Below, in pieces: positions 45,480-56,004 of a DNA stretch of 64,000 nt. The DNA lies in the NCBI GenBank assembly GCA_947359465.1, contig OX375873.1, forward strand, positions 137,637,916 to 137,701,915, given 5' to 3'. Position numbers and translations under genes: made by a program. A model generated the notes under the pieces. That model was not told the origin of the DNA, did not search any database, and was given only the letters and a program-made list of their open reading frames with translations. The DNA is from Metellina segmentata. Taxonomy: Eukaryota; Arthropoda; Arachnida; Araneae; Tetragnathidae. The stretch's first letter is position 1. Each line of letters opens with the position of its first letter.

Positions 45480-45770
45480 GGGGAGCACGGTTGCCCGGTA
45501 GGAAGAGACACGGATTAGCAACCGAAGGGTTGCGAGTTCAAATCCAACCATGGACCAAGGAGGCTGGTGCGTGTTAAATCCGTCGTGGCTTCAAATGTCC
45601 TCACGTTGGCGTGGTGTGGAAGTTTGGAGAGTGGGGAGACAACTCAAGTGTGACCTCGTCATTTAACTCAAAATAACGTGGTGTTGACCTATCCCTTTGG
45701 GGTTGATCCCGAACCATCACCAATTGCCCGTTGTGTTGCTCCAGTGTGAAGTGAATTAAAAATACCAAAT
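45480..45770 (+). repeat. SINE, type-2 head, full length
   Basis: GGGAGCACGGTTGCCCGGTA, GGTTGCGAGTTCAAATCC (B box), body GTGGTGTGGAAGTTTGGAGA, GTTGATCCCGAACCATC, tail AGTGAATTAAAAATACC. Confidence 0.9.
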
Positions 45771-46186
45771 ATCAAATCTATGAAATTCTAAATCCTTTCT
45801 GCCGGTCATCCCGCGTCCAATTTTTCAGAATGACCGTTGAGTGGGTAAAAGGATGTATTCTAAACATGTTTCCGTGATGTGGTAAGCATCATTTTGCAAA
45901 GAGCTTCTCTATGGTGGTTGAATACAGATTTCCCAGAAATTCAATTTTGAAAGCGCATGTTCTCTGAATTCAAACAGGAGATTTCCGGAGTTCAAAGGAC
46001 GTGCAGTGTTTTTTGAATACGGGGAGGGATTTTTGCTCGAATGGGAAAAGGAATCCGAAACTGCGGTTCATCTCTAGCTCTATCGTGAAACTATTTTAAA
46101 AATGAGACGACTGAATTACACGCATAGTATACTTTTGAAGTATGAGGAAAAGGATTTCGCATTTTCTTTCTTTGCTTTCGGATAGA
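45771..46186. other. Non-coding, nothing recognised
   Basis: No motif-bearing frame or paired ends. Confidence 0.35.
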
Positions 46187-46468
46187 TGAATTAACGTCGC
46201 ACTGGACGAACACAATGGGCTTGGTGCCCGTGCTGTTGCACCAGGTTCTGTCATGAAGGGAAGGACAACACCACGTCAATTTGAACGGATGTCACGCCTG
46301 AGCTGGCACCCCACTCTCCAAACGTCCATACCACACCCCACCAACGTGAGGACATTTGAGGCTATGACAGATTTAACGTGCACCCTGTACACGACGGTCT
46401 TTGGTTGGATTCGAACTTGCAACCCTCCGGTTGCTAATGCGTTACTCTTCCAACCGGGCTACCGTGGC
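46187..46468 (-). repeat. SINE, type-2 head
   Basis: Tail GAATTAACGTCGCACTGGA, a diverged patch at 46218-46258, body CTGAGCTGGCACCCCAC, head GGTTGGATTCGAACTTGCAA and CTCTTCCAACCGGGCTACCG. Confidence 0.88.
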
Positions 46469-47410
46469 CCAATCCTTGTGTTGCGAAATGTGACAAACTA
46501 AAATGATCCTGGTAAACAAAAGAAGTAAATAAGTACGCGTTTATTTGTGTACGTAAAAGCATTAAGAAAGTAGTATGAAGTGTAAACCAGTTTTTATCTT
46601 TCTTCATCCAAAATAAAACCCGAGGACTGGAACACGTTTAGAATGCCCCCGGCAAAGATTCTCCTGTGGAAAAGTTTTGTGTTTCCCATTACGATAAGAA
46701 GTGGAACTACTTCGCCTCTAGTACTTGCCTTTATGTTACACAATTCCTCTGGCATTATTTCGAGTGCACCACCGTTCAACTTTTGGCTGACACTCGGAAA
46801 TCAAAGATCAGGTTGACACTTTTCCCGTTTTACCTGTAAACACTGTGACCTGATCAATTAGAGATTGGATATTTTTTCGTGTAGTATGGACGAATCAAGT
46901 CTTACAGTGTGTTAAAACGCTATCATTTCGATCAAGAACTAGCTGTACTGCTGTTTCAGATAAGGTCACGCTTCTGTTTCCTCAGCAGTTTTTTTGCGTC
47001 GTCTAACAGCTTTTTGAGCTTTGTCCACTCCTTTCCTGTTTCAATTGCTCGGTTAGAGACAGCTTTTGACTTATGTGTTGATTCGAGTGATTAGAAAGTT
47101 CTTTTTGCTAATGTTTCGTATTAAATTTTACTTCTATGATAAGGGAATGACGTAACGAGCTTAAAATAGTTGGTTGACCAAGAAAATTGAATGTTCTGTG
47201 TAAATTTTCTGACGCCAGAGCTCAGCGTTCTATTACTTCATACAGATTTTCTGTTTATGTATAAAATATATGTTGACTATTCTCACTTTTTTATATGATC
47301 GTATAGTCATTTTCTAGCGCTATGCTGCCAAAAACGTAAGCGGAATTCCTTTACTTTGACACACTTCACATGAACGAGGTTTCCAAATCTATACATTAGA
47401 AGAATAGCGA
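46469..47410. other. Non-coding, nothing recognised
   Basis: Short frames only. No repeats seen. Confidence 0.35.
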
Positions 47411-47545
47411 TGTAGAAACCTAGGATTTCGAGTGCGAAACTCGATCCATCTGAAGAGCATCGTGTTCGTGGCGGCTGATGTACGTTAAATCTGTCATGGC
47501 CTCATATACTCACGTTAGCGAGGTGTGGAAGTGTAGAGATTGGGG
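47411..47545 (+). repeat. Diverged SINE head and body piece
   Basis: TTTCGAGTGCGAAACTCG (degenerate B box), GGCGGCTGATGTACGTTAAA, TCTGTCATGGCCTCA, AGGTGTGGAAGTGTAGAG. The rest of the body and the tail are missing. Confidence 0.6.
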
Positions 47546-47939
47546 TAAGGATTCAAGCGGGATTTTTCCGTGACGGGAGTTCCTGTGCTCTCTAACTCCG
47601 GAGTAACTTAAATGCAGAATAGATGGATGTATTCCTGAACATTGTTATAGGTGGGGCTCTCTTGAGACAGGATCCAATCAGGTTGCTTGGTATGATCACG
47701 TGACGAAATCAACATAACTCTTGTGCCAGGATGTAACATACAATGAAGGTAGTAAGATATGGGCGGAGTTAAGAAATGGCTGCATAGCAGCTTGAATTTA
47801 ACAGAGCAATAAAATGAGAATTGAGTAAAATCGAGAGATTAAATTACAAAATAAGAATTTAAATATCTGGGGTTTAGAATAGCTCTAGGCCGTGAGAACA
47901 TTTAATTCGACGAAAGTCCTATCTGGGGATTTTCTGTAT

Positions 47940-48237
47940 AGAAATATTATCAATAGTCTCCAAATTGAGGAAAAATTTAAGGGTAATTTTTTTTGAAGAA
48001 TTGACGAAGTTCTAACACATTCAGGTCTTTACGAATTTGAACGTTCCGATAGAACCATGGAGCATTAAAAATAATCCTGAGTGTGGAATTTTGAAGAGTT
48101 TCAAGTTTTTGTAAGTGGGTTTTGGCTGCATATCCCCAGACATGGCTGGCATAGCTGATAACTGGTCTAAGCATGGTTTTGTAGATGAGCACTTTGGTTT
48201 TAATAGAAAGCTTTGAGTTGCCAGCAATTAGGGGTAG
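47940..48237 (-). pseudogene. Jockey-type reverse transcriptase, C-terminal fragment
   Basis: The minus-strand frame reads LPLIAGNSKLSIKTKVLIYK, then LRPVISYASHVWGYAAKTHL, NSTLRIIFNAPWFYRNVQIR and KDLNVLELRQFF, ending KKNYP. This is the thumb/C-terminal block after the catalytic domain in jockey-clade non-LTR retrotransposons (the NAPWFYRN..I.KDL pattern is characteristic). Upstream it stops abruptly where a plus-strand SINE body begins at 48238. About 85 codons without a stop, so a fairly young piece. It has no function by itself. Confidence 0.82.
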
Positions 48238-48376
48238 AGGGGAGTGTTGCCTCGTCATCTGACTGTAGTTCAAAATCAAGAGGTACTGTCCTCGGAGCTC
48301 TCCCTTTGGGATTGACCAGGGACCGTCGCCAATAACCCGTCGTATTGCTCCAGTGCGACATTAATTGAACTACCCT
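48238..48376 (+). repeat. SINE body and tail, 5'-truncated
   Basis: TGTTGCCTCGTCATCTGACT, CTCCCTTTGGGATTGACC, ACCCGTCGTATTGCTCCAG, tail GACATTAATTGAACTACC. Confidence 0.8.
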
Positions 48377-48477
48377 CAACCAATCAATAACTTCATATAC
48401 CACGAAAAATATTTCAAAGGTAGCTTGAAATTATGTATGCTTGCGTAATACGACGTAGCAAGGTAGATAGGTAAGTA

Positions 48478-48539
48478 TTCAATTAACGTCGCACTGGAGC
48501 AACAGAACGGGCTATTGGCGACGGTCCGGAATCAATCTT
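48478..48539 (-). repeat. SINE tail fragment
   Basis: TCAATTAACGTCGCACTGGA, ACGGGCTATTGGCGACGG, TCCGGAATCAATC. No body remains. Confidence 0.75.
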
Positions 48540-49112
48540 GAATATAAGACGAAGCAAATAAACTGAAAAATTATCAAGTAGTGAAAAAAACATTAAATTT
48601 ATTAAACTAATTCAAAATAAATTACAAAACATTATTTTTATTTTTGTTTCGAGTACACGGAACAGGAATAACGAAGTGGTAATAAGGTTAATACTTCTTT
48701 TTTAATAATGCACACTTCGTTGAATTGTTAAAAAATATTGGTGTATTGAGACATTTGGAAGATAAATATTTTCATTTTGCCGTTTTTGGAAGTTTTTAAT
48801 AGATTGCAAGATACATTGTGTAATCTGACAGTGTCATGTTATCTATTGATTGCACTTGTTGATTCTCCAAAGAACAATGGGACAATGAAACCAAACAGCT
48901 TACCCTAATTCCAGCTAAAATAAATATGCGAAAATAGTGCGTCTAGGGATGTCTAACTGTAGATATATTAGATAGATCGTACGATGATTATCATGGACGT
49001 ATTTTTCAGCAATCTCATAAGCCTTGTTTTTTTTGTCACTTGAATTCTAGCTAACTCAATTTGCTTTGTTTTCGAGATAAAAGGGGAAACTGCCTCGAAT
49101 CCTATGTATATA
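48540..49112. other. AT-rich, nothing recognised
   Basis: Background sequence before the Tc1 element. Confidence 0.4.
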
Positions 49113-49986
49113 CACAGTCCAGTCACATTAATATGACCACCTGTCAAAAGCCAGAATAACCACCTTTGGCAGAGCGGACCGCTGCGAGACGTGCAGGAAG
49201 AGAATCAATTAGGTTTTTGAAGGTGTTCACTGGGATGTTGAGCCATACCGACTCCAGTGCCTCCTTGCTTTCAGACGTTTCACGCCGTATACGCCAACGT
49301 CCATCTGTCCGATGGAGCATAAAACGTGATTCATCGGAAAAAGCCACCTGTCGCCACTCTGTGGACGTCCAGTTGCGGTACTGGCGTGCAAATTCCAGCC
49401 ATCGTCGCCGATGAACAGCAGTCAGCATAGGTGCATTAACCAGACGTCTGCTGCGGAGGCCCATGCGCAGCAACGTTCGCTGAATCGTTGTTGAGGATAC
49501 TCTCTTGGTAGCCCCTTGGTTCATCTGGGCGGTCAGTTGCTCAACAGTTGCACGTCTATTCGCCCGAACGCATCTCCGTAGCCTTCGTTCGCCTTTGTCA
49601 TCTATAACCCGTGGTGCACCACATGTGCCACGCCGCTGATTTTGGATAGTGCCATTTTGCCATGCTCGGTATACTTTTACCACGGCGGCACGCGAAGAGT
49701 TCACAAAATTAGCCGTTTCCGAAATGCTTCCACCCTTGGCCCGAAAGCCAATAATCATGCCCTTTTGGACGTCGGATAAATCGCTACTCGTAACGCATCT
49801 CGTAATTTTCTGTATTACACCAAAGTGCTGTATTACACCAACGTGCTGTATTACACCAAAGTGCTTTTTTTTTCACATCCTTTATATACCCTCCACTGCA
49901 ATGTGCTGTCACCTGCCTTTTGTGATTGGTTATTTCACGTTGACGTCGAAAGTAGGTGGTGGTCACATTAATGTGACTGGACTGTG
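49113..49986 (-). mobile_element. Tc1-like transposon with internal deletion
   Basis: Inverted ends CACAGTCCAGTCACATTAAT (left, 49113) and the same with one or two changes on the minus strand from 49986, each flanked by TA. The transposase frame is on the minus strand. An 18-bp unit (CTGTATTACACCAAAGTG) is repeated three times at 49812-49865, between the left part of the gene and the right end. Confidence 0.95.
49144..49790 (-). pseudogene. Tc1-like transposase, catalytic core deleted in frame
   Basis: Minus strand. The N-terminal half is intact and open: helix-turn-helix region LSDVQKGMIIGFRAKGGSIS and SETANFVNSSRAAVVKVYRA, linker with GAPRVID, second HTH (TVEQLTAQMNQGATKRVS, TTIQRTLLRMGLRSRR), then the first catalytic Asp in AFSDESRFMLHRTDGRW. 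Right after RIRRETSE the frame jumps to the very C-terminal tail (LESVWLNIPVNTFKNLIDSL, PARLAAVRSAKGGYSGF). The region with the second Asp and the final Glu, roughly 130 residues in relatives, is missing, yet the frame stays open across the join. It cannot transpose but could still make a DNA-binding protein; whether it is expressed is unknown. Start probably near 49790 or 49758. Confidence 0.9.
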
Positions 49987-50230
49987 TATATATATACACA
50001 CACATTTTTCATTAGCTGATGGCTACAGTTTACGTGGCAAAAAAAGTTAACGAGTGCTTGCATTATATTCCCGTATGATCTCCAGCTGTATTAATTTTAA
50101 AGTAATTCAAAATACACCTTTTTTCTAGTTACATAATTCTTACATTCAGATGGCAATTTGAATTGAATTATTTTTTTGAACGACTGCATATTCATACATT
50201 TATACGTAAGACTTATAATTTTTTGTATTA

Positions 50231-51450
50231 CTAGTGGGCTCCGCCCCTGCTCGCACTCCTTTCGCAAGAGATATCGCATTAATGCACCCTAAACTAATAG
50301 CCGCATCAGTAAAAAACCTTCTCCATCTGGTTCCCTGTACAATTTTGAATAAACCTTGTTCCTTTGGGAAACCGTATGAGAATCGAGGGGAAAAGCGAGT
50401 TCAGCCTTTTAGACTCCGGGCCAGACGTCACAGCGAAATGCAACGGCAAAATAAAATTAAATCGTTGCAATGGTAATTCTTGCTACGATACATTTGATAT
50501 CTGGCAAACCCGTTAGTTAAAAATATAATCTTTCTTTTCACCGTTTCCTCTGCGCGATCAACAATTTGTACACTATCGCGAAATTATACTTTTCATCACA
50601 TCAAATTTATTTATGAATCAATTTTAGAATAATTATACAAAAAAGAAGAGGGCATTCTAAGCTTTCACGTGGCCAAATTTTAAAACAAATAGTATTAAGC
50701 TATAGGTATGACAGTTTTAACAAAAAGTAACGAAAATTTCCCAGTTTTCCGAAATTTGTATGACCAACTTTTGATCGCATCGAATTTTTATTAAAAAGCC
50801 AATTTCAAAAATAATTATACCGTTATAAGCAGAACATTCTAAGGTTTCCCTTGATGTTTTCAAATTCAAAAACTAACAGTAATAAGCTATAGATATGACA
50901 GTTTTAACAAAAGATAACGAAAATATCCCGAATTTCAAAAACTTAATATCAGGAACCAAATTGAAATTTCTAAAAAACTCGTCGATGTGCAAAAATTCAC
51001 GTTACAATTTAAAATTATTTATTTAAAAAAAATGTTATTTTTAAGGTATCGATGAAATGGGATATTTTCCGTAGATTTCAAATCCATTGAAATTTTTACT
51101 CTGTCTTTAACGATTTAGGAGATAGAAAAAAGAACTACATAACTCCAGTTAAAAACTTTATTTGCTTTTTTCGTCCTTTGAAAAATTGTTCCTCGGAAAA
51201 TGAAACGGAAACACGGAAAAAATAAATTTTAAATCTGACATATCTTTATGCTGTTGCCATTTTAAGAAATAATAATAATTAAATTCCATTAAATTCATTT
51301 AAAAATGTTCCAGTTTAAAATTCGGGCTGGGCACGAAAATTGTCAAAAATTAGGACTACCTGTGTGCCAAGTCCCATCATTGTAAGTGCCATAGATTCGT
51401 CAGAACACTGCGTAGCGAGACACAAACACTTCCTTTTATAATTGTCGAGA
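50231..51450 (-). mobile_element. Non-autonomous Helitron, families B/C mosaic
   Basis: The minus-strand 3' end is CTAG at 50231-50234 (A before) with the hairpin GGGCTCCGCCC. The 5' TC is at 51449-51450 (T after); TCTCGACAATTATAAAAGGA matches the 5' end of the element at 31360. The 3' part (TGCACCCTAAACTAATAGCC, ATTTGATATCTGGCAAACCC) matches the element at 35310. So it joins the 3' half of one family to the 5' half of another. No helicase. Confidence 0.88.
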
Positions 51451-51775
51451 TACATCTTATTGCAATCACGTGTGTGTTAGTTAATTCTCATAGTCATATG
51501 AAGATGGCGATTGATTCATTGAATATAATGAGGCAAGTAAAAGATAACTATTAAAAATTCTTCAAAACTGAAATGAAAGTACCCTGACTAATCTGCCAGT
51601 AAAGCGTCTTTTCTCAAAATACAAATGCTTAACATTTATTTGAATACCTCAATTTTCCTTGATCGCTTCATTTTAAAGATATTTTAATTCGCAGCCACCA
51701 CGGCTGAAAGAAAAACTATTTTCATTTGATGCATTTCCAGGACCATACACAAATAGCCCGGATGGAAGAGAAGAA
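51451..51775. other. AT-rich, nothing recognised
   Basis: No gene or repeat seen. Confidence 0.4.
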
Positions 51776-51838
51776 TTGGTAATTTTTAATTAACTTCGCA
51801 CTAGAGCAACACACGGGCTATTGACGACGGTCCGGGAT

Positions 51839-54539
51839 GCGTATTTAGAAACCCTGGCGCTTCCAGCACAAACGGAAATACGTCATATACATAGATGCGC
51901 AGACGCGCCCGCGAAAGCAAACCCGCGTTACGGCATACGACGCCACGCCGTTGACGAGAGTCATTTACTCATTTCACCGTGAACTGGTCTCGTGTACTTT
52001 TTATATATTTAATTCTAACTATTAGAATCTTTTCTTGGTGAAAAATACAATCTACTTAACAATTGCAACTTGTCCATGCACACATGTTAAAGAAATGACC
52101 ATTTTTTAGGGGTTTTGTGTTTACTTACACTGCCGTGTCAACATTATTCAGGCAGGTGATTTTGACATGCTTTCATGTACTTTCATTTAATTATTTGTAA
52201 TGAACTCCAAGTTATACAAAAGAAAGAACACAATAAAAAAAAGTTATTAAAGCCAAAAAATTTTGGAAAAAAAACAAAAAATAAAAGTTCTGGGTCTCAT
52301 AAGTGTGTTTACCTTCGTCAATGCATTTGCAATGAGTACTTGTTTCATGTACTTTTTAATTAATTCTAACTTTATAAAATGTTTTCTGGGTGAAAAAGTG
52401 AAAGCATTTATGATTTCCAACCTGTCAATCCAAGGGAATCAAGAAATTATCACTTTTTAGAGTTTTGTGTTTGATTCTAATATGCTCTGTTACCATTGTC
52501 AAGGCTTTGATTTTGACATGTTTCCATGAAACTTTAATTTAATTATATTAATAATCTCTTTCCAAGACATAGAAAACAAAGAACATAATAAAACCAAGTT
52601 ATTCATGCAAAAAATTGGGTAAAAAACAATAAATAAAAATTCTGGGTGTGAAAGTGTCTGTGCATCTTTGTCGAAGCATTTCACCTTGAACTTGTTTCAT
52701 GCACTTTTTTAATAATTCAAAACATTAAATGTTTTTCTTGATCAAAAACACAAACTATTCGATAATTGCAAAGTATAAATATTAAAGGAATGAGGAAAGT
52801 AGTCGTTTTTAGAGGTTTTGGGTGTATTTTAAATTGGATGTGTTAACATTATGAAGTCACCTGCTTTTGACATGTTACCTTAAAACTTTATACTAATTCT
52901 ATGTAATAAACTTTTTTAAAAATATATAGAAAAGAAAGAACTCAACTTATAAAATCAACTTATTGATGCAAAAATATATTGGAAAAAGCAATTAATAAAA
53001 ATACTAGGTCTTAATGTGTGTGTTCAGCTTTGTCGATGCATTTCACCGTGAACTTGTTTCATGTACTTTTTACATAATTCCAACTTTCTAACAGTTTTTT
53101 TTTTGTGAAAAACAGAAAGTATTTATCATTTGCAACCTGTCCAAGCAAAAGAAATCAAGAAATTGGCACTTTTTGAATATTTTGTGTGTCTTTCTAACAT
53201 GCTGTGTTAACATAATGAAGACAGCTCATTTTGAGATGTTTACATGAACCTTTGTGTTAATTCTAATTAATAAACTATTTCCAAGGTATATAAAACAAAG
53301 TATACAATAAAAGAGACTTACTGATGCAAAAATATTATGGATAAAAACATTTATAAAAATTTGGGGTATGAATGTGTCTGTTCAACTTTGTCGAAGCAGT
53401 TCACTGTGTAGTTTTTTCATGCAACTTTTGGTTATTTCCTACAATATTAAACTTATTTCTTGGTACATAATTCAAAGTAAACACAGATACAAATTTATAA
53501 TTGCTAAAAAAAACATGAATGAAGCTTTTTTTTTTTAATTGGCTCTGAAAGTACTTTGTTGATCCAGCTCACCATGAACATTTTGACACTCATCCTTTAG
53601 TGAAATTCAAGTGTTAATGTTTTTTCTTTGTAAAATGGTGAAACTATTAATAAAAACAAACTTTTCCATCCCAAAAGTAAAAAGAAGTAAGCATTTTTAG
53701 AGAAGTTGTGTGTGAAAATGAGTATGCAGCTTTGTGAAAGGGTTTCACCGTGAACTTTTCCCACTCCTCTTTTAGTAAATTTGAATTACTAATGGTTTTT
53801 CTTGGTGAAAACGTGAAAGTAATAATTAATTCGAACTTCTTAATATCAAAATGAAAAAGAAGTAAGCATTTTTTAAAAAGATGTGTGAAAATGTGTGTGC
53901 AGCTTTTTCCAAGGATTTCACCGTGGACTTTTCATTCATATTTTAGTAAATTAGAATTATTAATGTTTTTCTTGGTGAAAAAGTGAAAGCAATAAATAAT
54001 ACTAACTTTTTACTGCCAAAAGTAAAAAGAAATAAGTGATTTTAAACATTTTGGCTCTATAAGTACTTTGTCGACAGAACTCACCCTGAATTTCTTCACT
54101 CTTATCTTTAAGTTAATTCCAACTGAAAATGTTGTTTTTTTGTGTGTGAAAAAGAGAAACGAATAATTTATTCATACTTTTTAATGCCCAAGTAAACAAG
54201 AAGTAAGATTTATGAAAAAAGTTGTGTGTACTTGTGTAATCCAACTTCTATCTTTAAATTTCAGATACACGTGTTTGTTTATATGGAGTTATGTTACACA
54301 CACAGTTGTTCACCATTATGGCTCTATTTAATACATTTTTTATTTGCTAAGAGAAATGTAAACCCAACAATTATTAATTTTTAGATAAAACGGCCATTAC
54401 ACATCTCTCAATATCAATACGAGCGAGGGTGGTGTTTACTGTTTAGGCTCGCTGTGTTTGCGTGCACGGACGCGTCTGCGCATCTATGTAATGACGTATT
54501 TCCGTTTTGTGCTGCAAGCGCCAGGGTTTCTAAATACGC
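51839..54539. mobile_element. TIR element with 9-bp target duplication (Mutator-like?), satellite-bearing
   Basis: Ends GCGTATTTAGAAACCCTGGC on both sides in inverted orientation, similarity extending about 70 bp (..GGAAATACGTCA, ATAGATGCGCAGACGCG). The target duplication GTCCGGGAT (51830-51838 and 54540-54548) is exact and lies inside a SINE, so boundaries are certain. A 9-bp duplication with long inverted ends is typical of Mutator-like elements; I cannot confirm the superfamily because there is no transposase. The interior is almost entirely a diverged tandem array (next entry). Confidence 0.88.
51972..54240. repeat. Satellite-like array, ~355-bp dimers and ~172-bp monomers
   Basis: A landmark of the form TTTCACCGTGAACTTGTTTC recurs at about 51972, 52325, 52679, 53041, 53399, 53569, 53743, 53916 and 54079. 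The first four steps are 353-362 bp and the last four 163-174 bp, half the size. Within the long units a second, diverged landmark (TTTTGACATG.TT.CATG) lies about half way. Other conserved words: TTTTCTTGGTGAAAAA, AATAAAAA.TTCTGGGT, TTTTTAGAGG.TTTGTGT. No coding frame spans a unit. Confidence 0.85.
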
Positions 54540-54808
54540 GTCCGGGATCAATCCCTTAAGGGAAAGATACGAGGAAAACATCTCGTAATTCTGAAACACG
54601 GTCAGATGACGAGGCAACACCTGAGCTGGCACACCACGCTCCAAACTTCCACACCCACCCTACGTGAGGACTTTCGGCCTCGACAGATTTAAGGTGCACC
54701 AGCCGCCTCTACACCATACGCTTACAAACATCCATGCCCGGACCTGGATTCGAACCAGGCACCTTCCGATCCAGAGGCTAACACGACCACTATACCAGTT
54801 GGTCGGCG

Positions 54809-55043
54809 GGTTGGAAGAGAAACAGACTAGCAATCGGATTGCTGCGAGGGGCTATGTACGTCAAATCTGTAGTGGCCTCAAATGTCCTCACGTTGGCGTG
54901 GAAGTTTGGAGAGTGGGATGGAAGATAAGACGTTGCCTCGTCATCTGACTGTGTTCCAAAATGACGTTCTTTCCTTGGGAGATTGAGTCCGGACCGTCAC
55001 CAATGGCCCGTTGTGTTGCTCCAGTACGACGTTCATTAAAATA
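54809..55043 (+). repeat. SINE, type-2, head-to-head with the preceding copy
   Basis: Starts within the head (GGGTTGGAAGAGAAACAGAC), body GCGTGGAAGTTTGGAGAGTG, tail TACGACGTTCATTAAAATACC. Confidence 0.8.
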
Positions 55044-55923
55044 CCTACATTCCTCATTAAAATAATGAGTTCGTTGAGCTCTTGGGAGTGAAGTTACAGA
55101 CAAAGTTTAACAATATGGCGTGTACGTCACAGACGAAACGTCAGTATGACGACACAATTCAGTCAGAGCGTAAATAGTCTATAACCCTATTAAATATTAA
55201 CACAGCTACTCGACATGAGGCTTTCACGGATTTTACGTGTAAGCGTCTTGGAGAGAGTTTTACGCGAAATAAAGTGCATTGCGTGGATGGCAGACTAACG
55301 CTTTAGTTTAACTTACATTCTTAAATTTTTATCACCCTTTTAGCTGATTAGAAAAGTTTTAGCAACCTTAATGCAGGCTCCAAAACATTTTCTTTAAAAT
55401 TACTTCCTAAAAAAGTGAAGAGATTTTTTTAAAAATAATTAACAAACTCAAGAAAAAAATAAAAAATGTTTTTTACAAAGTTTTTTGTTACTTTGTGATA
55501 TATTTGTTTAGATACAATACAGTAAAAAACGCATATTTTATTTTAAATTATGCAAAAGTAAAGGACATACACGACACTAGATGGTAGCACTAAATAATAT
55601 TAGATAAAATAGAATATTTGGGATAGTTCCCACTCAACCATTGAAACAAATTGAGTTTGCAATCAATGTTTGAAACAAGGTGGAGACCTTTGAATTCTTT
55701 CTTTTGATTTCCTTTACTTCCGAAACAGACACTGAAAAGGGGGACAGCGTAAAATAGAACAATGCAGCCGTATACGCGAGAAACTTGAAGTTACTGCAAT
55801 AGGCATTTCATAAGAAATCTACAAAAATAAACAAATCACCACTTATTTGATCCAGCTTTTGCTAATAAGTCAGCTTTAGCATTGTCCCGATTGCCAGCAC
55901 TCTATGAGAGCCATTGAAAATTT
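55044..55923. other. AT-rich, nothing recognised
   Basis: No motif-bearing frames or paired ends. Confidence 0.4.
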
Positions 55924-56003
55924 ATCTTAGAATTTTATTGAAACTTAATATTTCAGAATTTTTATTGAAACTTAATATTTTAGAACTTTTATTGAAACTT
56001 AAT
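55924..56003 (+). repeat. ~27-bp tandem repeat, three units
   Basis: GAATTTTTATTGAAACTTAA followed by TATTT(C/T)A is repeated three times, ending at the left TA of the Tc1-like element. The sequence after that element's right end (ATTAGAATTTATTAAAACTTTAA on the outer side) resembles the unit. Confidence 0.85.
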
Positions 56004-56004
56004 A

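Larger units (their letters stand above)
51776..54808 (-). repeat. SINE, type-1 head, interrupted by a 2.7-kb element
   Basis: Minus-strand copy in two parts: tail 51776-51838 (GGTAATTTTTAATTAACTTC) and 54540-54808 (body and type-1 head ending CCACTATACCAGTTGGTCGG). GTCCGGGAT occurs at both breaks, the target duplication of the inserted element. Confidence 0.92.

Noticed and set aside
53041..54100. CRISPR-like regularly spaced repeats
   Set aside because: Units are ~172-355 bp, diverged along their whole length, with no short identical repeat/unique spacer pattern; eukaryotic context.
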